Counted from the stretch's first letter, positions 35,887 through 46,355 are shown. The stretch is 64,000 nucleotides of DNA from Micromonospora pattaloongensis (GCF_900107255.1 NZ_FNPH01000007.1:1-64000); one strand, 5' to 3'. The notes: generated by a model from the sequence alone, not told the origin. Made by a program: numbers and translations.

Positions 35887-36894
35887 ATGAGCAGACGCAC
35901 CACGGGCCTGGCTATCGAGGCCGAGGGCCTCCGCCGGTCGTTCGGGAAAACCCGCGCGCTCGACGGTATCGATCTCCGGGTCCCCGCCGGCACCGTCTAC
36001 GGCCTGCTCGGTCCGAACGGCGCCGGCAAGACCACCGCGGTACGGGTGCTGGCGACGCTGCTGCGTCCCGACGGCGGGCGGGCGAGGGTCTTCGGGCACG
36101 ACGTCGTCGAGGAGGCCGACGCCGTTCGCTCCCGGGTCAGCCTGACCGGCCAGTACGCCTCGGTCGACGAGGACCTGACCGGGGCGGAGAACCTCGTGCT
36201 CCTCGGGCGGCTGCTCGGGCTGCGCAAACCGGCCGCCCGTGAGCGTGCCGAGCGGCTGCTCGCTGCGTTCGGCCTGACGGAGGCGAGCGGCCGCCAGGTG
36301 AAGAAGTACTCCGGTGGCATGCGGCGGCGCATCGACATCGCGGCGAGCATTCTGAACACGCCCGACCTCCTGTTCCTGGACGAGCCGACGACGGGACTGG
36401 ACCCGCGCAGCCGCAATCAGGTGTGGGAGATCGTCCGGGCCGTGGTGTCGCACGGAACGACGGTGTTGCTGACCACGCAGTATCTGGACGAGGCCGACCA
36501 GCTCGCCGGACGGATCGCGGTCGTCGACCACGGCAAGGTGATCGCGGAGGGCACGCCGGGCGAGCTGAAGTCGTCGGTCGGCTCCGGCACGGTGCACCTG
36601 CGGCTGCGTGATCCGGCGCAGCGACCGGAGGCCGAGAAGCTGCTCGGGGCGGCGCTCGGCGTGGCGGTGCAGCCCGAGGCGGATCCGGTCGCGTTGACGG
36701 CACGGGTGGGCGGGGACGGTTCGGACCTCGTCGCGAGCGAGCAGGCCGCCCGCGCGCTCGGGGACCTGGCCCGCGCCGGCATCGTCGTCGACGATTTCTC
36801 CCTCGGCCAGCCGAGTCTGGACGAGGTCTTTCTGGCCCTGACCGACCATCCCGCGGCCGACGAGCGGGACGACCAGATGGAGGCAGCCCGATGA
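35887..36894 (+). CDS. DrrA-family ABC transporter ATP-binding protein
   Basis: A 335-residue ATPase starting at ATG 35887, eight bases after GGGAGGAAGG (GTG 35881 is too close). Walker A GPNGAGKT, signature [12 protein letters not shown], Walker [15 protein letters not shown]-loop [12 protein letters not shown]. The C-terminal domain fits the daunorubicin-resistance (DrrA) branch. With the overlapping permease gene it forms an exporter for drugs or lipids. Confidence 0.93.
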   Translation: MSRRTTGLAIEAEGLRRSFGKTRALDGIDLRVPAGTVYGLLGPNGAGKTTAVRVLATLLRPDGGRARVFGHDVVEEADAVRSRVSLTGQYASVDEDLTGAENLVLLGRLLGLRKPAARERAERLLAAFGLTEASGRQVKKYSGGMRRRIDIAASILNTPDLLFLDEPTTGLDPRSRNQVWEIVRAVVSHGTTVLLTTQYLDEADQLAGRIAVVDHGKVIAEGTPGELKSSVGSGTVHLRLRDPAQRPEAEKLLGAALGVAVQPEADPVALTARVGGDGSDLVASEQAARALGDLARAGIVVDDFSLGQPSLDEVFLALTDHPAADERDDQMEAAR

Positions 36895-37745
36895 GCGACA
36901 CCGCTACCACTACCGGCCGGCCGTCGTCGGTCTACGTACCGTCCGCCGAGGCGCTGGCAACCGTCCTCGCGCCAGGTGCGCGACCGCCCAGGCCGAGCGC
37001 GCTCGGGGCATCGCTGACGTTCGGTTGGCGCGCGATGCTGAAGATCAAGCACGTGCCGGAGCAGCTGTTCGACGTCACCGCGTTCCCGATCATCATGGTG
37101 CTGATGTTCACCTATCTGTTCGGCGGGGCTCTCGCCGACAGCCCGCGTGACTACCTGCAGTTCTTCCTGCCCGGCATCATGGTCACGAGCGTCGTGATGA
37201 TCACCATGTACACCGGCGTCGGCCTCAACACCGACATCGAGAAGGGCGTCTTCGACCGGTTCCGGACGTTGCCCGTCTGGCGACCGGCCGCACTGGTCGG
37301 CATGATCTTCGGCGACGTGCTGCGCTACGTCCTCGCCGCCCTGGTCATCCTCGGCGTCGGGCTGGTGCTGGGGTTCCGGCCCGACGGCGGGGTGCTCGGC
37401 GTGCTGGCCGGGATCGGCCTGCTGGTGGTCTTCTCGTTCGCCTTCTCCTGGGTCTGGACGTTCTTCGGTCTGATCCTGCGCAGCGAGAAGTCCGTGATGG
37501 GCGTCAGCATGATGGTGCTCTTCCCGCTCACGTTCCTCAGCAACGTGTTCGTCGAGCCGGGCACCATGCCCGGCTGGCTCCAGGCATTCGTCAAGGTCAA
37601 CCCGATCACCCACCTGGTCGCCGCGGTCCGGGCGGCGATGGCGGGATCGTCCGACCCGTCCAACACCATGTGGTTGCTGCTGTGGAGCGCGGGGTTCGTG
37701 GCGGTCTTCGGCACCTTGACGATGTACCGCTACAACCGGCGCTGA
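36891..37745 (+). CDS. DrrB-family ABC-2 permease
   Basis: A 284-residue permease whose ATG overlaps the DrrA stop (ATGA). It has about six hydrophobic segments, including [90 protein letters not shown] and [23 protein letters not shown]. The ABC-2 core [29 protein letters not shown] is clear. Confidence 0.93.
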   Translation: MSDTATTTGRPSSVYVPSAEALATVLAPGARPPRPSALGASLTFGWRAMLKIKHVPEQLFDVTAFPIIMVLMFTYLFGGALADSPRDYLQFFLPGIMVTSVVMITMYTGVGLNTDIEKGVFDRFRTLPVWRPAALVGMIFGDVLRYVLAALVILGVGLVLGFRPDGGVLGVLAGIGLLVVFSFAFSWVWTFFGLILRSEKSVMGVSMMVLFPLTFLSNVFVEPGTMPGWLQAFVKVNPITHLVAAVRAAMAGSSDPSNTMWLLLWSAGFVAVFGTLTMYRYNRR

Positions 37746-37863
37746 TCGTCGTGGTCGGGGCCTCAAACTGGCCACCGCTGCGCAGGGTGAGCCGCACGCA
37801 GCCATCAGGCTCAGGGCAAGCGCTTCGGCCGCTGACAGTCTGTGTGGGCTTTGGTGGTCGCGG

Positions 37864-38529
37864 CTAACGGTGTGGGTTGTCCCTGAGCGTGGGCAGGCCA
37901 GCGGCCAGCGCGGACAGGGCGCGGATCAGCATAGGTAGCAACGCGGGGCGGGAAGCGGCCAGCTGCGGGTCTTCGGCGTAGACCTGGGCTAGTGCGGGTG
38001 GCGGGTTGGCGGCGGGGTAGAGCATGCCGGCCATGCCGCTGGCCATGGCGATCAGTTCGCCGGCTTCGCGTTCGGTCAGCTCCGTGGCACGGGCTACGTC
38101 GGCGCCCATGGTGTCGAGCAGATCGTGCAGCGCGTGCTTGAAGCTGCGGGCCACGGAGACCGACACGTTGTGTTCCAGGCTGGTCGAGGCGTGGCTGAGT
38201 AAGTCGCAGAAGAGCGGCCGCTCAGCGATCGTCTCGGCCAACGCGGCGATCGCCTCGGCTGTGCCGCGGGCGTCGCGGAGCCGGGCGGAGACGGCTTGTG
38301 CCCACTGACGCCATTCCTCGGCGAGCAGTTCGAGGTAGATCTCCTCGCGGGTGCCGAAGTATCGGGCGATGTTCGATTTGGCCAGCCCGACGGTGTCGGC
38401 GACCGCGCCCAGGCTCACGTTGCGCACGCCGGAAGCGCGGGCGAGCTCGCGGGCGGCGGCGAGGATCGCCTCGCGCCGCTGCTGCTTATGTTCGGGCCGC
38501 CTGGCCCGCAGGAATGCCGATCGTGTCAT
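37864..38529 (-). CDS. TetR-family repressor
   Basis: A 221-residue regulator with an N-terminal HTH: REAILAAARELARASGVRNVSLGAVADTVGLAKSNIARYFGTREEIYLELLAEE. The C-terminal domain binds an unknown ligand. It is divergent from the molybdenum aldehyde oxidase operon, with a 13-base palindrome between them, so it most likely represses that operon. It also faces the DrrAB genes tail to tail and could control them, less likely. Confidence 0.92.
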   Translation of the reverse strand: MTRSAFLRARRPEHKQQRREAILAAARELARASGVRNVSLGAVADTVGLAKSNIARYFGTREEIYLELLAEEWRQWAQAVSARLRDARGTAEAIAALAETIAERPLFCDLLSHASTSLEHNVSVSVARSFKHALHDLLDTMGADVARATELTEREAGELIAMASGMAGMLYPAANPPPALAQVYAEDPQLAASRPALLPMLIRALSALAAGLPTLRDNPHR

Positions 38530-38560
38530 CTCGTGCTCCAGAGTACTGGCGCAACTTAAA

Positions 38561-38573
38561 AGAACGCTGTTCT
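38561..38573. promoter_or_regulatory. TetR operator-like palindrome
   Basis: AGAACGCTGTTCT is a palindrome with arms AGAAC/GTTCT and a 3-base centre, flanked by TTAA on both sides. It lies between the divergent TetR gene (start 38529) and the 2Fe-2S subunit gene (start 38626), where a repressor could block both. Confidence 0.6.
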
Positions 38574-38625
38574 CTTGTTAAGGGGACGGCGTCCTGTTAG
38601 CGTGCCGGGTTGTGGGAGGAATCGA

Positions 38626-39111
38626 GTGACCTTGATACGGATGAACGTCAACGGCTCGGCGAAGTCGCTCGAAATCGAGCCCCGGGTCAGCCTGCTCGAC
38701 GCGCTACGCGAACGGCTCGGGGTCACCGGCCCGAAGAAGGGCTGCGACCAAGGCGCCTGCGGCGCGTGCACGGTACTGGCCGATGGCAGGCGGATCAACG
38801 CATGCCTGGCGTTGGCGATCCAGTACGACGGCTGCCAGATCACCACGATCGAGGGTGTGGACCACCCGCTGCAGGAGGCGTTCGTGCGCCACGACGGGTT
38901 CCAGTGCGGCTACTGCACCCCGGGGCAGATCTGCTCGGCGATCGGCATGCTTTCCGAGTACGAGGCCGGGATGCCAAGCGCTGTCACCGATTCGGGCGGG
39001 CTGGGCGAGGCCGAGATCCGGGAGCGCATGAGCGGAAACGTGTGCCGCTGCGGCGCGTACAACGGGATCGTCGGCGCGATCATGGATGTGGCCGGAAGTG
39101 ACGCGCGATGA
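38626..39111 (+). CDS. Aldehyde oxidase 2Fe-2S subunit (PaoA/YagT-like)
   Basis: A 161-residue subunit starting at GTG 38626 behind GGGAGGA. Two [2Fe-2S] sets are visible: [22 protein letters not shown] and [10 protein letters not shown]...GNVCRCGAY. No Tat signal peptide, unlike periplasmic PaoA of enteric bacteria, so a cytoplasmic enzyme is expected. The stop overlaps the FAD-subunit ATG (39108-39111). Confidence 0.92.
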   Translation: MTLIRMNVNGSAKSLEIEPRVSLLDALRERLGVTGPKKGCDQGACGACTVLADGRRINACLALAIQYDGCQITTIEGVDHPLQEAFVRHDGFQCGYCTPGQICSAIGMLSEYEAGMPSAVTDSGGLGEAEIRERMSGNVCRCGAYNGIVGAIMDVAGSDAR

Positions 39112-40094
39112 AACCGTTCGCCTACGTCAAACCAGTCGACATCGGGGCCGCTGTGGCGGCGGGCGCGGCGCCGGGCGCGAAGTTCCTCGGCGGTGGCACC
39201 AACCTGGTGGATCTGATGCGTGAGGGCATCGAGCAGCCCGACACCGTCGTGGACGTAACCGGCCTGCCACTGTCGGCAGTGGACGATCTGCCCAACGGTG
39301 GGCTGCGGATCGGGGCACTGGTACGCAACAGCGATCTCGCCGCCGATCGGCGGGTGCGAGCCCGTTACCCGGTGCTGTCGCAGGCGCTGCTGTCCGGTGC
39401 CTCCGGTCAGCTGCGCAACATGGCCACCGTGGGCGGCAACCTGTTGCAGCGCACCCGTTGCCCCTACTTCTACGACGAGGCGTCGGCCTGCAACAAACGA
39501 GATCCGGGCAGCGGCTGCGACGCGCTGGACGGGTTCAACCGCAGTTGCGCGATCCTGGGCGTCAGCGACGACTGCATCGCCGCGCATCCTTCCGACATGT
39601 GCGTGGCGCTCACCGCCCTGGACGCCGTCGTCGAAGTCACCGGAACCGGCGGTACCCGCCGCATACCCCTCACCGAGCTGCACCGGCTTCCCGGCCAGAC
39701 ACCGCACATCGAGACCGACCTTGCCCCCGGCGACCTCATTACCGCCGTCGAACTGCCGACGGCCACCGGCAACTCGGCCTATCGCAAGGTCCGCGACCGG
39801 GCGTCCTACGCGTTCGCTCTCGTCTCGGTCGCCGCAGGCTTGCAGATCGAAAACGGGGCGGTGACGGATATCCGGCTGGCACTCGGCGGAGTCGCCCCGA
39901 AGCCGTGGCGAGCCCGGCAGGCCGAACAGCTTCTGGCCGGCGGCCCGGCCGACGAGGCGGCCTTCCGCCGCGCGGCGCAGGCAGAGCTGGCCAGCGCGGC
40001 CGTGCGGCCGGGTAATGCGTTCAAGGTTGCGCTTGCCACGAACACGATCGTGGCGACGTTGCGTGAGCTGAGCAACGAAGGGACGCGGCGATGA
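39108..40094 (+). CDS. Aldehyde oxidase FAD subunit with 4Fe-4S insert (PaoB/YagS-like)
   Basis: A 328-residue FAD-binding protein with [16 protein letters not shown] and [18 protein letters not shown]. The Cys pattern RCPYFYDE...[10 protein letters not shown]...CAILG is the extra [4Fe-4S] insertion typical of PaoB/HbaD-type subunits and absent from ordinary xanthine dehydrogenases. It passes electrons between the iron-sulfur and molybdenum subunits. It overlaps both neighbours by ATGA. Confidence 0.92.
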   Translation: MKPFAYVKPVDIGAAVAAGAAPGAKFLGGGTNLVDLMREGIEQPDTVVDVTGLPLSAVDDLPNGGLRIGALVRNSDLAADRRVRARYPVLSQALLSGASGQLRNMATVGGNLLQRTRCPYFYDEASACNKRDPGSGCDALDGFNRSCAILGVSDDCIAAHPSDMCVALTALDAVVEVTGTGGTRRIPLTELHRLPGQTPHIETDLAPGDLITAVELPTATGNSAYRKVRDRASYAFALVSVAAGLQIENGAVTDIRLALGGVAPKPWRARQAEQLLAGGPADEAAFRRAAQAELASAAVRPGNAFKVALATNTIVATLRELSNEGTRR

Positions 40095-42352
40095 GTATCC
40101 AGACCGAGACCACGACGGACACCGCCCCGTACGTCGGCCGCCCGGTCGAGCGGCTCGACGGGCCAGCCAAGGTCAGCGGCCAGGCCCGGTTCGCGGCGGA
40201 GAACCATTACCCGGATATGGCCTACGCCGCGCTCGTGCACGCCACCATCGCCCGTGGCCGTATCGCCGCTATCGATACCGCCGCGGCCTGCGCCGTGCCG
40301 GATGTCATCGCTGTACTCACCCACGAGAACGCGCCCGCCATGATCCCCGCACCCAAGCTGAGCCTGCTCGACCTCAGCACGGTCGCCTCAGCCACATCCG
40401 TCAACTATCTGGCCACCGACGAAGTGCACTGGAACGGCCAGCCGGTTGCGGTCGTGGTGGCCGAGACGTGGGAGACCGCGCGGCATGCGGCGTCACTGGT
40501 AGATCTGTCCTATGAGGAGCTACCGGCCGTGGTGGACTTCGCGGCCGAGGCGCCCAACGCCGTACCCGAAAGAAGCATGCCCCTGATGCCTTCCAAGGCC
40601 GACAAGGGAAAAGCGGCACAGGCGCTGGCCGACGCGCCGTTCTCGGTGGATCTGCAGTTCAGCACACCGCCGCACAACCACAACGCGATCGAACCGCATG
40701 CCACGACCGCGGTATGGGACGGCGACCAGCTCACCCTGCACGAGCCCGCGCAAAACATCCCTTGGCTACGCAAACATCTGGCGAAGCGGTTCGGCATACC
40801 CGAAGAGGCGGTCAGGATTATCTCGCCGTTCGTCGGCGGCGCGTTCGGCGGCAAGTCACGGGCCTGGCCAGGTGTCCTGATCGCCGCAATGGCCGCGCGG
40901 GCCACCGGCCGTCCGGTGCGGCTGGCGCTGACCCGCGCCGGCGTCTATCACACCGTCGGCGGGCGCACCCCGAGCACGCAACGCGTGGCGCTCGGCGCTG
41001 ACGCGCAAGGGAAACTGACCGCACTGATCCACACCAGCGTCTCGCGGACCGGCCGGGTGGGCGGCATGGCAGAGCCAATCACCGCCGCGTCGCGGCATCT
41101 CTATGCTGTGCCGAATATTCACCTGAGTCAGCGTTCCGTCGAGCTCGATCTGCTGAGCAATACCTTCATGCGGGCACCCGGCGAGGCCATCGGCACCTTT
41201 GCTCTGGAATCCGCGGTCGACGAGCTGGCCTGGCGCATGGGCATGGACCCGATCGCGCTGCGGATGCTCAACGAGCCCGACCGCGACCCCGCCGGCGGGC
41301 AACGGTTCACCCACCGGATGCTGCGCGAGGCGTACACCCGAGGGGCTGAGAATTTCGGGTGGCACCAACGCGACCCGAGGGCCGGCGCGAGGCGTGACGG
41401 CCCGTGGCTGGTCGGCATGGGGGTGGCCACCGCCTACCATCCGTCGATGCGCATGCCCGCCAGTGTCACCCTGCGGCTGCACGCGGACGGCACGGTCGTG
41501 ATGCGCTGCGGCATGCACGAGATGGGCATGGGCAGCGCCACCGTCCAGGCACAGATCGTCGCCGACGAAATGGGCGTGCCCCTGGCGTCCGTGCACGTCG
41601 AATACGGCGACTCCGACCTGCCGCCCAGCGCCGGCGCGATCGGCTCGGTCCAAACCGCAAGCGTCGCCGCGGGCGTCATCGCTGCCAGTACCATGCTCAA
41701 AAGATCGCTGCTCACGCTGGCCCGCCGCGCACCAGGCTCACCCCTGCGCGGCCGTAAACTCGAAGACCTGCAAGCCCGCGACAGCGGCCTGCACCACCCC
41801 GACGGCGGCCAGACCTACGCGGAAATCCTGTCCGCGGCCGGCCGCGATCATCTGGAAGCGGCATTCAAACCGAGTATGCTGGGCTTCGTCGCCCGCATGG
41901 CCATCGACAGCCGCCGCTGGGTGACCGGCGCATCCGGAGCACAGTTCTGCGAAGTCCGCGTCAACGCCGATACCGGCGAAATACGAGTGTCACGCTGGCT
42001 CGGCGTCTTCGACGTCGGCACCGTGATCAACCCCCGCACCGCGGCGAGCCAGCTACGCGGCGGGATCATCATGGGCATCGGCGCGGCGCTGTCGGAGCAG
42101 ACACTCATCGACGGCCGCACCGGCCGCATCATGAACCCGAGCCTGTCGGAATACCACGTGCCAGTGCACGCCGACATCCCGCACATCGACGTCGATTGGC
42201 TCAACGAACCAGACCCCACCACACCACTGGGCATGCACGGCATAGGCGAGGTAGGCATCACCGGCGTAGCCGCGGCCGTGGCCAACGCCATCCGCCATGC
42301 CACCGGCAAACGTGTCGTCGACCTGCCGATCACTCTCGACAAGCTCCTGTGA
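40091..42352 (+). CDS. Aldehyde oxidase molybdopterin subunit (PaoC/YagR-like)
   Basis: A 753-residue catalytic subunit of the xanthine-oxidase family. Features include [84 protein letters not shown] and [21 protein letters not shown] with the catalytic Glu in GIGE. It oxidises aldehydes, possibly aromatic ones as PaoABC does; the true substrate is not known. Last structural gene of the PaoABC-like trio. Confidence 0.92.
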   Translation: MSIQTETTTDTAPYVGRPVERLDGPAKVSGQARFAAENHYPDMAYAALVHATIARGRIAAIDTAAACAVPDVIAVLTHENAPAMIPAPKLSLLDLSTVASATSVNYLATDEVHWNGQPVAVVVAETWETARHAASLVDLSYEELPAVVDFAAEAPNAVPERSMPLMPSKADKGKAAQALADAPFSVDLQFSTPPHNHNAIEPHATTAVWDGDQLTLHEPAQNIPWLRKHLAKRFGIPEEAVRIISPFVGGAFGGKSRAWPGVLIAAMAARATGRPVRLALTRAGVYHTVGGRTPSTQRVALGADAQGKLTALIHTSVSRTGRVGGMAEPITAASRHLYAVPNIHLSQRSVELDLLSNTFMRAPGEAIGTFALESAVDELAWRMGMDPIALRMLNEPDRDPAGGQRFTHRMLREAYTRGAENFGWHQRDPRAGARRDGPWLVGMGVATAYHPSMRMPASVTLRLHADGTVVMRCGMHEMGMGSATVQAQIVADEMGVPLASVHVEYGDSDLPPSAGAIGSVQTASVAAGVIAASTMLKRSLLTLARRAPGSPLRGRKLEDLQARDSGLHHPDGGQTYAEILSAAGRDHLEAAFKPSMLGFVARMAIDSRRWVTGASGAQFCEVRVNADTGEIRVSRWLGVFDVGTVINPRTAASQLRGGIIMGIGAALSEQTLIDGRTGRIMNPSLSEYHVPVHADIPHIDVDWLNEPDPTTPLGMHGIGEVGITGVAAAVANAIRHATGKRVVDLPITLDKLL

Positions 42353-42389
42353 AACCTCGCCGCGCAAGGATTTCGGTGAGGCCACCGCC

Positions 42390-43511
42390 ATGCGTGAGAT
42401 AGCCGGCGAACTACGTCGTTGGCGCAAGGCCGGTCAGGCCGTGGCAGTGGCGACCGTGGTGGAGACCTGGCACTCAGCGCCCAAGCCGGCCGGGTCGAGC
42501 ATGCTGGTCGGCCCGGACGGCACCGCCGTCGGCAGCATCTCCGGCGGCTGCGTCGAGGGTGCGGTTTACCAACTGTCGCAAGACGTTCTCGTCAGCGGGG
42601 TGCCGGTGCTGCGGCGCTACGGAATCTCCGACACCGACGCGTTCGAGGTCGGGCTGACGTGCGGCGGGACCCTGGATGTCTTCGTCCAGCGCATCGACCA
42701 CGTCAGCTTCCCCGAGCTGGACGAGGTCCTGGCATCCATCGCCGACGGGGAACCCGTCGCAGTGGTCACCTGCGTACACGCCGAATCCACACCGACCGGC
42801 CGGCGCCTGATCGTCTGGCCCGACCGCACCGCGGGTTCGCTCGGCAGCACCAGACTCGACGACACGGCCACCGACGACACCCGCGCGCTGCTCGCCGCCG
42901 ACCGCAGCGCGATGCTGCGCTACGGGCACGACGGGCAACCTGGCGGGGATGAGCTCAGCTTGTTCGTGGACTGCTACGCGGCCCCGCCACGCCTGATTGT
43001 CTTCGGCGCCATCGACTTCGCCGCGGCCCTCGCCCGCGTCGGCTCCTTCCTCGGCTACCGGGTCACCCTCTGCGATGCCCGCCCCGTGTTCGCCACCGAG
43101 CGCCGTTTCCCCGACGCCGACGAGGTTGTCGTCGCCTGGCCACACCGCTACCTGGCCACCCAGGCACAGGCGGGCCAGTTGGACGAGCGGACCGTGGTGT
43201 GCGTGCTGACCCACGACCCGAAGTTCGACGTGCCCGTGCTTCAGGTGGCCCTGCGGATTCCGCTGGCCTATGTTGGCGCCATGGGATCGCGCCGCACCCA
43301 CGACCACCGGATGGCCCGGCTGCGCGAGGCCGGGCTCACCGAGGCGGAGCTGGCCCGGCTCGCCTCCCCCATCGGCCTCGACCTCGGCGCTCGTACCTCT
43401 GAAGAAACCGCGGTCAGCATCGCCGCGGAGATCATCGCGAACAGGCGGGGTGGCAGCGGCAGCAGACTGTCGCTGCGCAGCGGAAGGATCCACCGCGAAA
43501 ACCCCGCCTAG
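42390..43511 (+). CDS. XdhC-family molybdenum cofactor chaperone
   Basis: A 373-residue protein starting at ATG 42390, 37 bases after the molybdopterin subunit. The N-terminal XdhC/CoxI domain is clear: ATVVETWHSAPKPAGSSMLVGPDGTAVGSISGGCVEGAVY and FEVGLTCGGTLDVFVQ. A C-terminal NAD-like domain has LIVFGAIDFAAALARVGSFLGYRVTLCDARPVFA and YVGAMGSRRTHDHR. These proteins protect the cofactor, help sulfurate it, and insert it into the enzyme. Its 3' end overlaps the next gene. Confidence 0.9.
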   Translation: MREIAGELRRWRKAGQAVAVATVVETWHSAPKPAGSSMLVGPDGTAVGSISGGCVEGAVYQLSQDVLVSGVPVLRRYGISDTDAFEVGLTCGGTLDVFVQRIDHVSFPELDEVLASIADGEPVAVVTCVHAESTPTGRRLIVWPDRTAGSLGSTRLDDTATDDTRALLAADRSAMLRYGHDGQPGGDELSLFVDCYAAPPRLIVFGAIDFAAALARVGSFLGYRVTLCDARPVFATERRFPDADEVVVAWPHRYLATQAQAGQLDERTVVCVLTHDPKFDVPVLQVALRIPLAYVGAMGSRRTHDHRMARLREAGLTEAELARLASPIGLDLGARTSEETAVSIAAEIIANRRGGSGSRLSLRSGRIHRENPA

Positions 43512-44091
43512 ACGCACAAGCGCAAGCGGATCCGGAGTCGCCGGGCTGCTGTTGGCCGGCGGCGCAGGACGCCGATACGGGATGCCCAAAGCACTTGTCC
43601 TGCTCGACGGGGAACGCCTCGTCGAACGCGGCCTGGCCACCCTGCGCGAGGCAGAATGCGACCCGATCGTCGTCGTGCTCGGCGCGGCGGCAAGCCAGGT
43701 ACGGGCCAGCACCAACCTCACCGGCGCGACCATCACCGACAACCCCAACTGGGACACCGGCATCGGCTCCTCGTTACGGGCAGGGCTGGCCGCACTGACC
43801 GACTCCCCCGTCGACGCAGTCGCCGTCCTACTCGTCGACACACCCGCCATCACCCCCGCCGCGATCCGACGGCTCCGCGTACTCAGCCACCCCGCAGCGC
43901 TGGCCGTCGCCACGTACCACGGCCAACCGGGACACCCGGTCCTACTCGGACGCGATCACTGGACGGGCGTAGCCGCCATGGCCACCGCAGACGTCGGCGC
44001 CCGCCGCTACCTCAACGCCCACCCCCATCTCGTGAAGCACGTACCCTGCGAAGACATCGCCGACGGCACCGACCTCGACACACCCACCTGA
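43450..44091 (+). CDS. MobA/MocA-like molybdenum cofactor nucleotidyltransferase
   Basis: A protein of about 213 residues with GLLLAGGAGRRYGMPKAL (nucleotide-binding LAGGxGxRxG), DPIVVVLGAA, WDTGIGSSLRAGL and AVAVLLVDTPAITP. It most likely transfers CMP or a similar group to the cofactor for the neighbouring oxidase. No start codon exists between the XdhC stop and the LLLAGG motif, so the gene must begin inside xdhC; GTG 43450 (AGGCGGG upstream) gives a 62-base overlap. The overlap is unusual but the frame is well supported. Confidence 0.85.
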   Translation: MAAAADCRCAAEGSTAKTPPRRTSASGSGVAGLLLAGGAGRRYGMPKALVLLDGERLVERGLATLREAECDPIVVVLGAAASQVRASTNLTGATITDNPNWDTGIGSSLRAGLAALTDSPVDAVAVLLVDTPAITPAAIRRLRVLSHPAALAVATYHGQPGHPVLLGRDHWTGVAAMATADVGARRYLNAHPHLVKHVPCEDIADGTDLDTPT

Positions 44092-44575
44092 CCGGGCTGC
44101 CACCGCACAGGGACGCGAAGGATCGGTGCCCGCGGTGGCTTCGAGGCGGACGGTGCGACACCTCGGCCGGATCCGCCGTCCAGCACCTCTCGGCGGCGAC
44201 GGACGGCCACCCGCCTCCCCCGGCGCCGAGCGGATGGTCGGGCCCGGATTCGCGCTGATGCTCGTCGATGTTGTCAGAGCGGATCGTCGCGTGGTGGAAT
44301 TGCTGGCATCGCCGCAGCGCGGGGGCAACCGCGCTGGGAACGGTCAGCGCGGGAGCATCGCAGTGCCGGCAGGGCGCCGCTTTGGCGGACGCTCGCATGC
44401 CGCAACGCCGGGCCATCTCGATGACGACGGGCTTTCTGCCGGGCCGGCATCCTCGCCCGCCGTACGTATCCCCCGGTACGTGTCCCCGACGGCCGACGCT
44501 CGACGTCTGACACGCCGTGGGCGTCCGATTCGGTCTGGCAGTGCACCAGAACCGGCCATGAGGTGAGAAGGGATC
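44092..44575. other. Intergenic region, no gene seen
   Basis: About 480 bases after the molybdenum operon. Open frames exist but none has protein character. It should hold the promoter of the membrane-anchored gene at 44576. Confidence 0.5.
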
Positions 44576-45154
44576 ATGATTTCCCGAGAGAATTTCGCGG
44601 GGTGGTACCGAAACCGCCTGGTGTGGGTGGCGGTGATCCTGCTGGTGTCGGCCGGCGCGGCCGTACTGGTCAACCGGCCCCGGCCGAAGGCGGAGCCGGC
44701 GGATCTGCAAGCGCAGATTATGGCCCGGATGCGTACCACGCTCGAACAGGCGGACCCGGGGCAGCACAACCACGCCGGACACGGTGTCCAGCAGGTGGCC
44801 ACCGCCGGGGAGAAGCCGGCAGTGATCTGCGGGGTCCGCGTCTACGGCTATGAGCCGGCCGACGTTACCGCGCTCGCCGACGTGCGGACGGTCTACGGCT
44901 TCCACCTCTGCGGGATCGCCGAGCAGAAGCGCCCCTGGGACGTGGCGGTCAAGCTGGCCGGACCTGTGATCATGGACATGTCCACCGATCCTCCGGGCAT
45001 CCAGGTCGTCGAGGCGACCGCCGACGTCATGTTCGTTGATCGGCTCCGGGAGATGTTCCCGGACAAGTACGCGGACTTGGCGCTCAAGGAGGCGCTGACC
45101 GACTCGGAAATGGCCGACCAGCGCCGCCGGTACGACGTCGCAGCCGGGCTTTGA
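44576..45154 (+). CDS. Membrane-anchored protein of unknown function
   Basis: A 192-residue protein starting at ATG 44576 behind GAGAAGGGA. A short cytoplasmic tail and one membrane segment (LVWVAVILLVSAGAAVLV) are followed by an outside or soluble domain with ICGVRVYGYEPADVTALADVRTVYGFHLCGIAE (two Cys) and DVAVKLAGPVIMDMSTDPPGIQVVEATADVMFVDRLREMFPD. I do not recognise the family. It is alone, between the molybdenum operon and the LPMO gene. Confidence 0.75.
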   Translation: MISRENFAGWYRNRLVWVAVILLVSAGAAVLVNRPRPKAEPADLQAQIMARMRTTLEQADPGQHNHAGHGVQQVATAGEKPAVICGVRVYGYEPADVTALADVRTVYGFHLCGIAEQKRPWDVAVKLAGPVIMDMSTDPPGIQVVEATADVMFVDRLREMFPDKYADLALKEALTDSEMADQRRRYDVAAGL

Positions 45155-45448
45155 CCATGCCGGGCGGTCGGGCGCTGTGATCCGTCCGCGTACCGCAGCG
45201 GATGCCGTGGCGGGCGATCCGTACGGCGATGTCGCGGCTGCCGCCTTCGATGCGCATACCCGTCGGTGATCCGCCGTCGGGTCGGCGACCCGTGCCGCAC
45301 CGTGCGGTGGGTGGCTGCCCGGCAGTTCCAGTGGTCGGACGTGGTCAGTTCCGGGAGAGGCACTCGAGTGCGATCCCGGTCAGCTCGATCCACACCCCGC
45401 ATAGATAGATCAATCTTGATATTTAGGTTCATAGATGTAACAGTGGGT

Positions 45449-45462
45449 TGGGAGCGTTCCCA
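45449..45462. promoter_or_regulatory. CebR/CelR-like operator upstream of the LPMO gene
   Basis: TGGGAGCGTTCCCA differs by one base from the TGGGAGCGCTCCCA box bound by the LacI-family cellulose regulators CelR/CebR of actinomycetes. It ends 36 bases before GTG 45499, a position that suits repression. It links the gene to cello-oligosaccharide control. Confidence 0.75.
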
Positions 45463-45498
45463 TTGTGGTCTCTCGTACCGAAGAACGGAGGATGAACA

Positions 45499-46179
45499 GT
45501 GCGTTCACACACGTCCGATCAATCCGGCGGACGACCCCGGTCAACCGTCCGTCGGTCCCTCCAAGCGCTCGCCCTGCTGTTCGCCATGCTGGCCAGCACG
45601 CTGACCTGGACCGGCGCAGCCCAGGCTCACGGCACCATCATCAACCCGGCGAGTCGCGCCTACCAGTGCTGGAAGACCTGGGGCAGCCAACACACGAACC
45701 CAGCCATGCAACAGCAAGACCCCATGTGCTGGCGCGCGTTCCAGGCCAACCCCGACACCATGTGGAACTGGATGAGCGCGCTGCGGGACGGCCTCGCCGG
45801 CCAGTACCAAGCCCGCACCCCGGACGGCCAGCTGTGCAGCAACGCCCTCTCCAGGAACGACACACTGAACCAGCCCGGAGCATGGAAGAGCACCACCGTC
45901 AGCCGCAACTTCACGGTCCAGCTGTACGACCAGGCCAGCCACGGTGCTGACTACTTCCGGGTCTACGTCACCAAGCAGGGATTCAACCCGACCACGCAGC
46001 GGGTCGGGTGGGGCAACCTCGACTTGATCACGACGACCGGGCGCTACGCGCCGGCACAGAACATCTCGTTCAACGTCTCGACCTCTGGACGCACCGGAAA
46101 CCACGTCCTGTTCGTGATCTGGAAGGCGTCACACATGGACCAGACCTACATGTGGTGCAGCGACATCAACATCGTCTGA
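45499..46179 (+). CDS. Secreted AA10 lytic polysaccharide monooxygenase
   Basis: A 226-residue protein from GTG 45499 behind GGAGG. The signal peptide ends GAAQA, so the mature protein starts at H44 (HGTIINPASR), the copper-binding N-terminal His. H148 in QASHGADYF is the second ligand. The axial position, usually Phe in AA10 enzymes, is Tyr217 in QTYMWCSDIN. It carries several Cys pairs and no extra carbohydrate module. It cuts chitin or cellulose oxidatively; the CebR-like box favours cellulose. Confidence 0.93.
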   Translation: MRSHTSDQSGGRPRSTVRRSLQALALLFAMLASTLTWTGAAQAHGTIINPASRAYQCWKTWGSQHTNPAMQQQDPMCWRAFQANPDTMWNWMSALRDGLAGQYQARTPDGQLCSNALSRNDTLNQPGAWKSTTVSRNFTVQLYDQASHGADYFRVYVTKQGFNPTTQRVGWGNLDLITTTGRYAPAQNISFNVSTSGRTGNHVLFVIWKASHMDQTYMWCSDINIV

Positions 46180-46209
46180 TCGGCAAGACCGACAGCGGGG
46201 CGCTACTTT

Positions 46210-46237
46210 CGGCCCAGGGCGTTGGCGCCCTGGGCCG
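46210..46237. terminator. Strong hairpin terminator after the LPMO gene
   Basis: A perfect 12-base stem (CGGCCCAGGGCG paired with its reverse complement) with the 4-base loop TTGG, 31 bases after the LPMO stop. There is no long T-run, as is common in actinomycete terminators. Confidence 0.75.
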
Positions 46238-46260
46238 GATCGCTCCGGTAGTCGCTACTC

Positions 46261-46294
46261 AGTCGAATGCTCTAGCCAGTTGAGCTAGCGACCC
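46261..46294 (-). other. tRNA 5'-half fragment
   Basis: On the minus strand, starting at 46294, the sequence has an acceptor 5' strand GGGTCGC, then TA, a full D-arm GCTC-loop-GAGC with the internal promoter pattern TAGCTCAACTGG, and the first anticodon-stem strand TTCGA. After position 33 the match ends: no 3' anticodon strand, T-arm or acceptor 3' strand follows. It is a partial copy of a tRNA, of the sort left by integration events. Confidence 0.6.
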
Positions 46295-46355
46295 AATGCC
46301 CACGGCCCGCCAGCCTGGAGGACTTCTACAGCTGAGGAGCCGTTCCAAGGCGTCC

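Noticed and set aside
46261-46294. An intact tRNA gene
   Set aside because: The D-arm is good but there is no matching anticodon 3' strand, T-arm or acceptor 3' strand.
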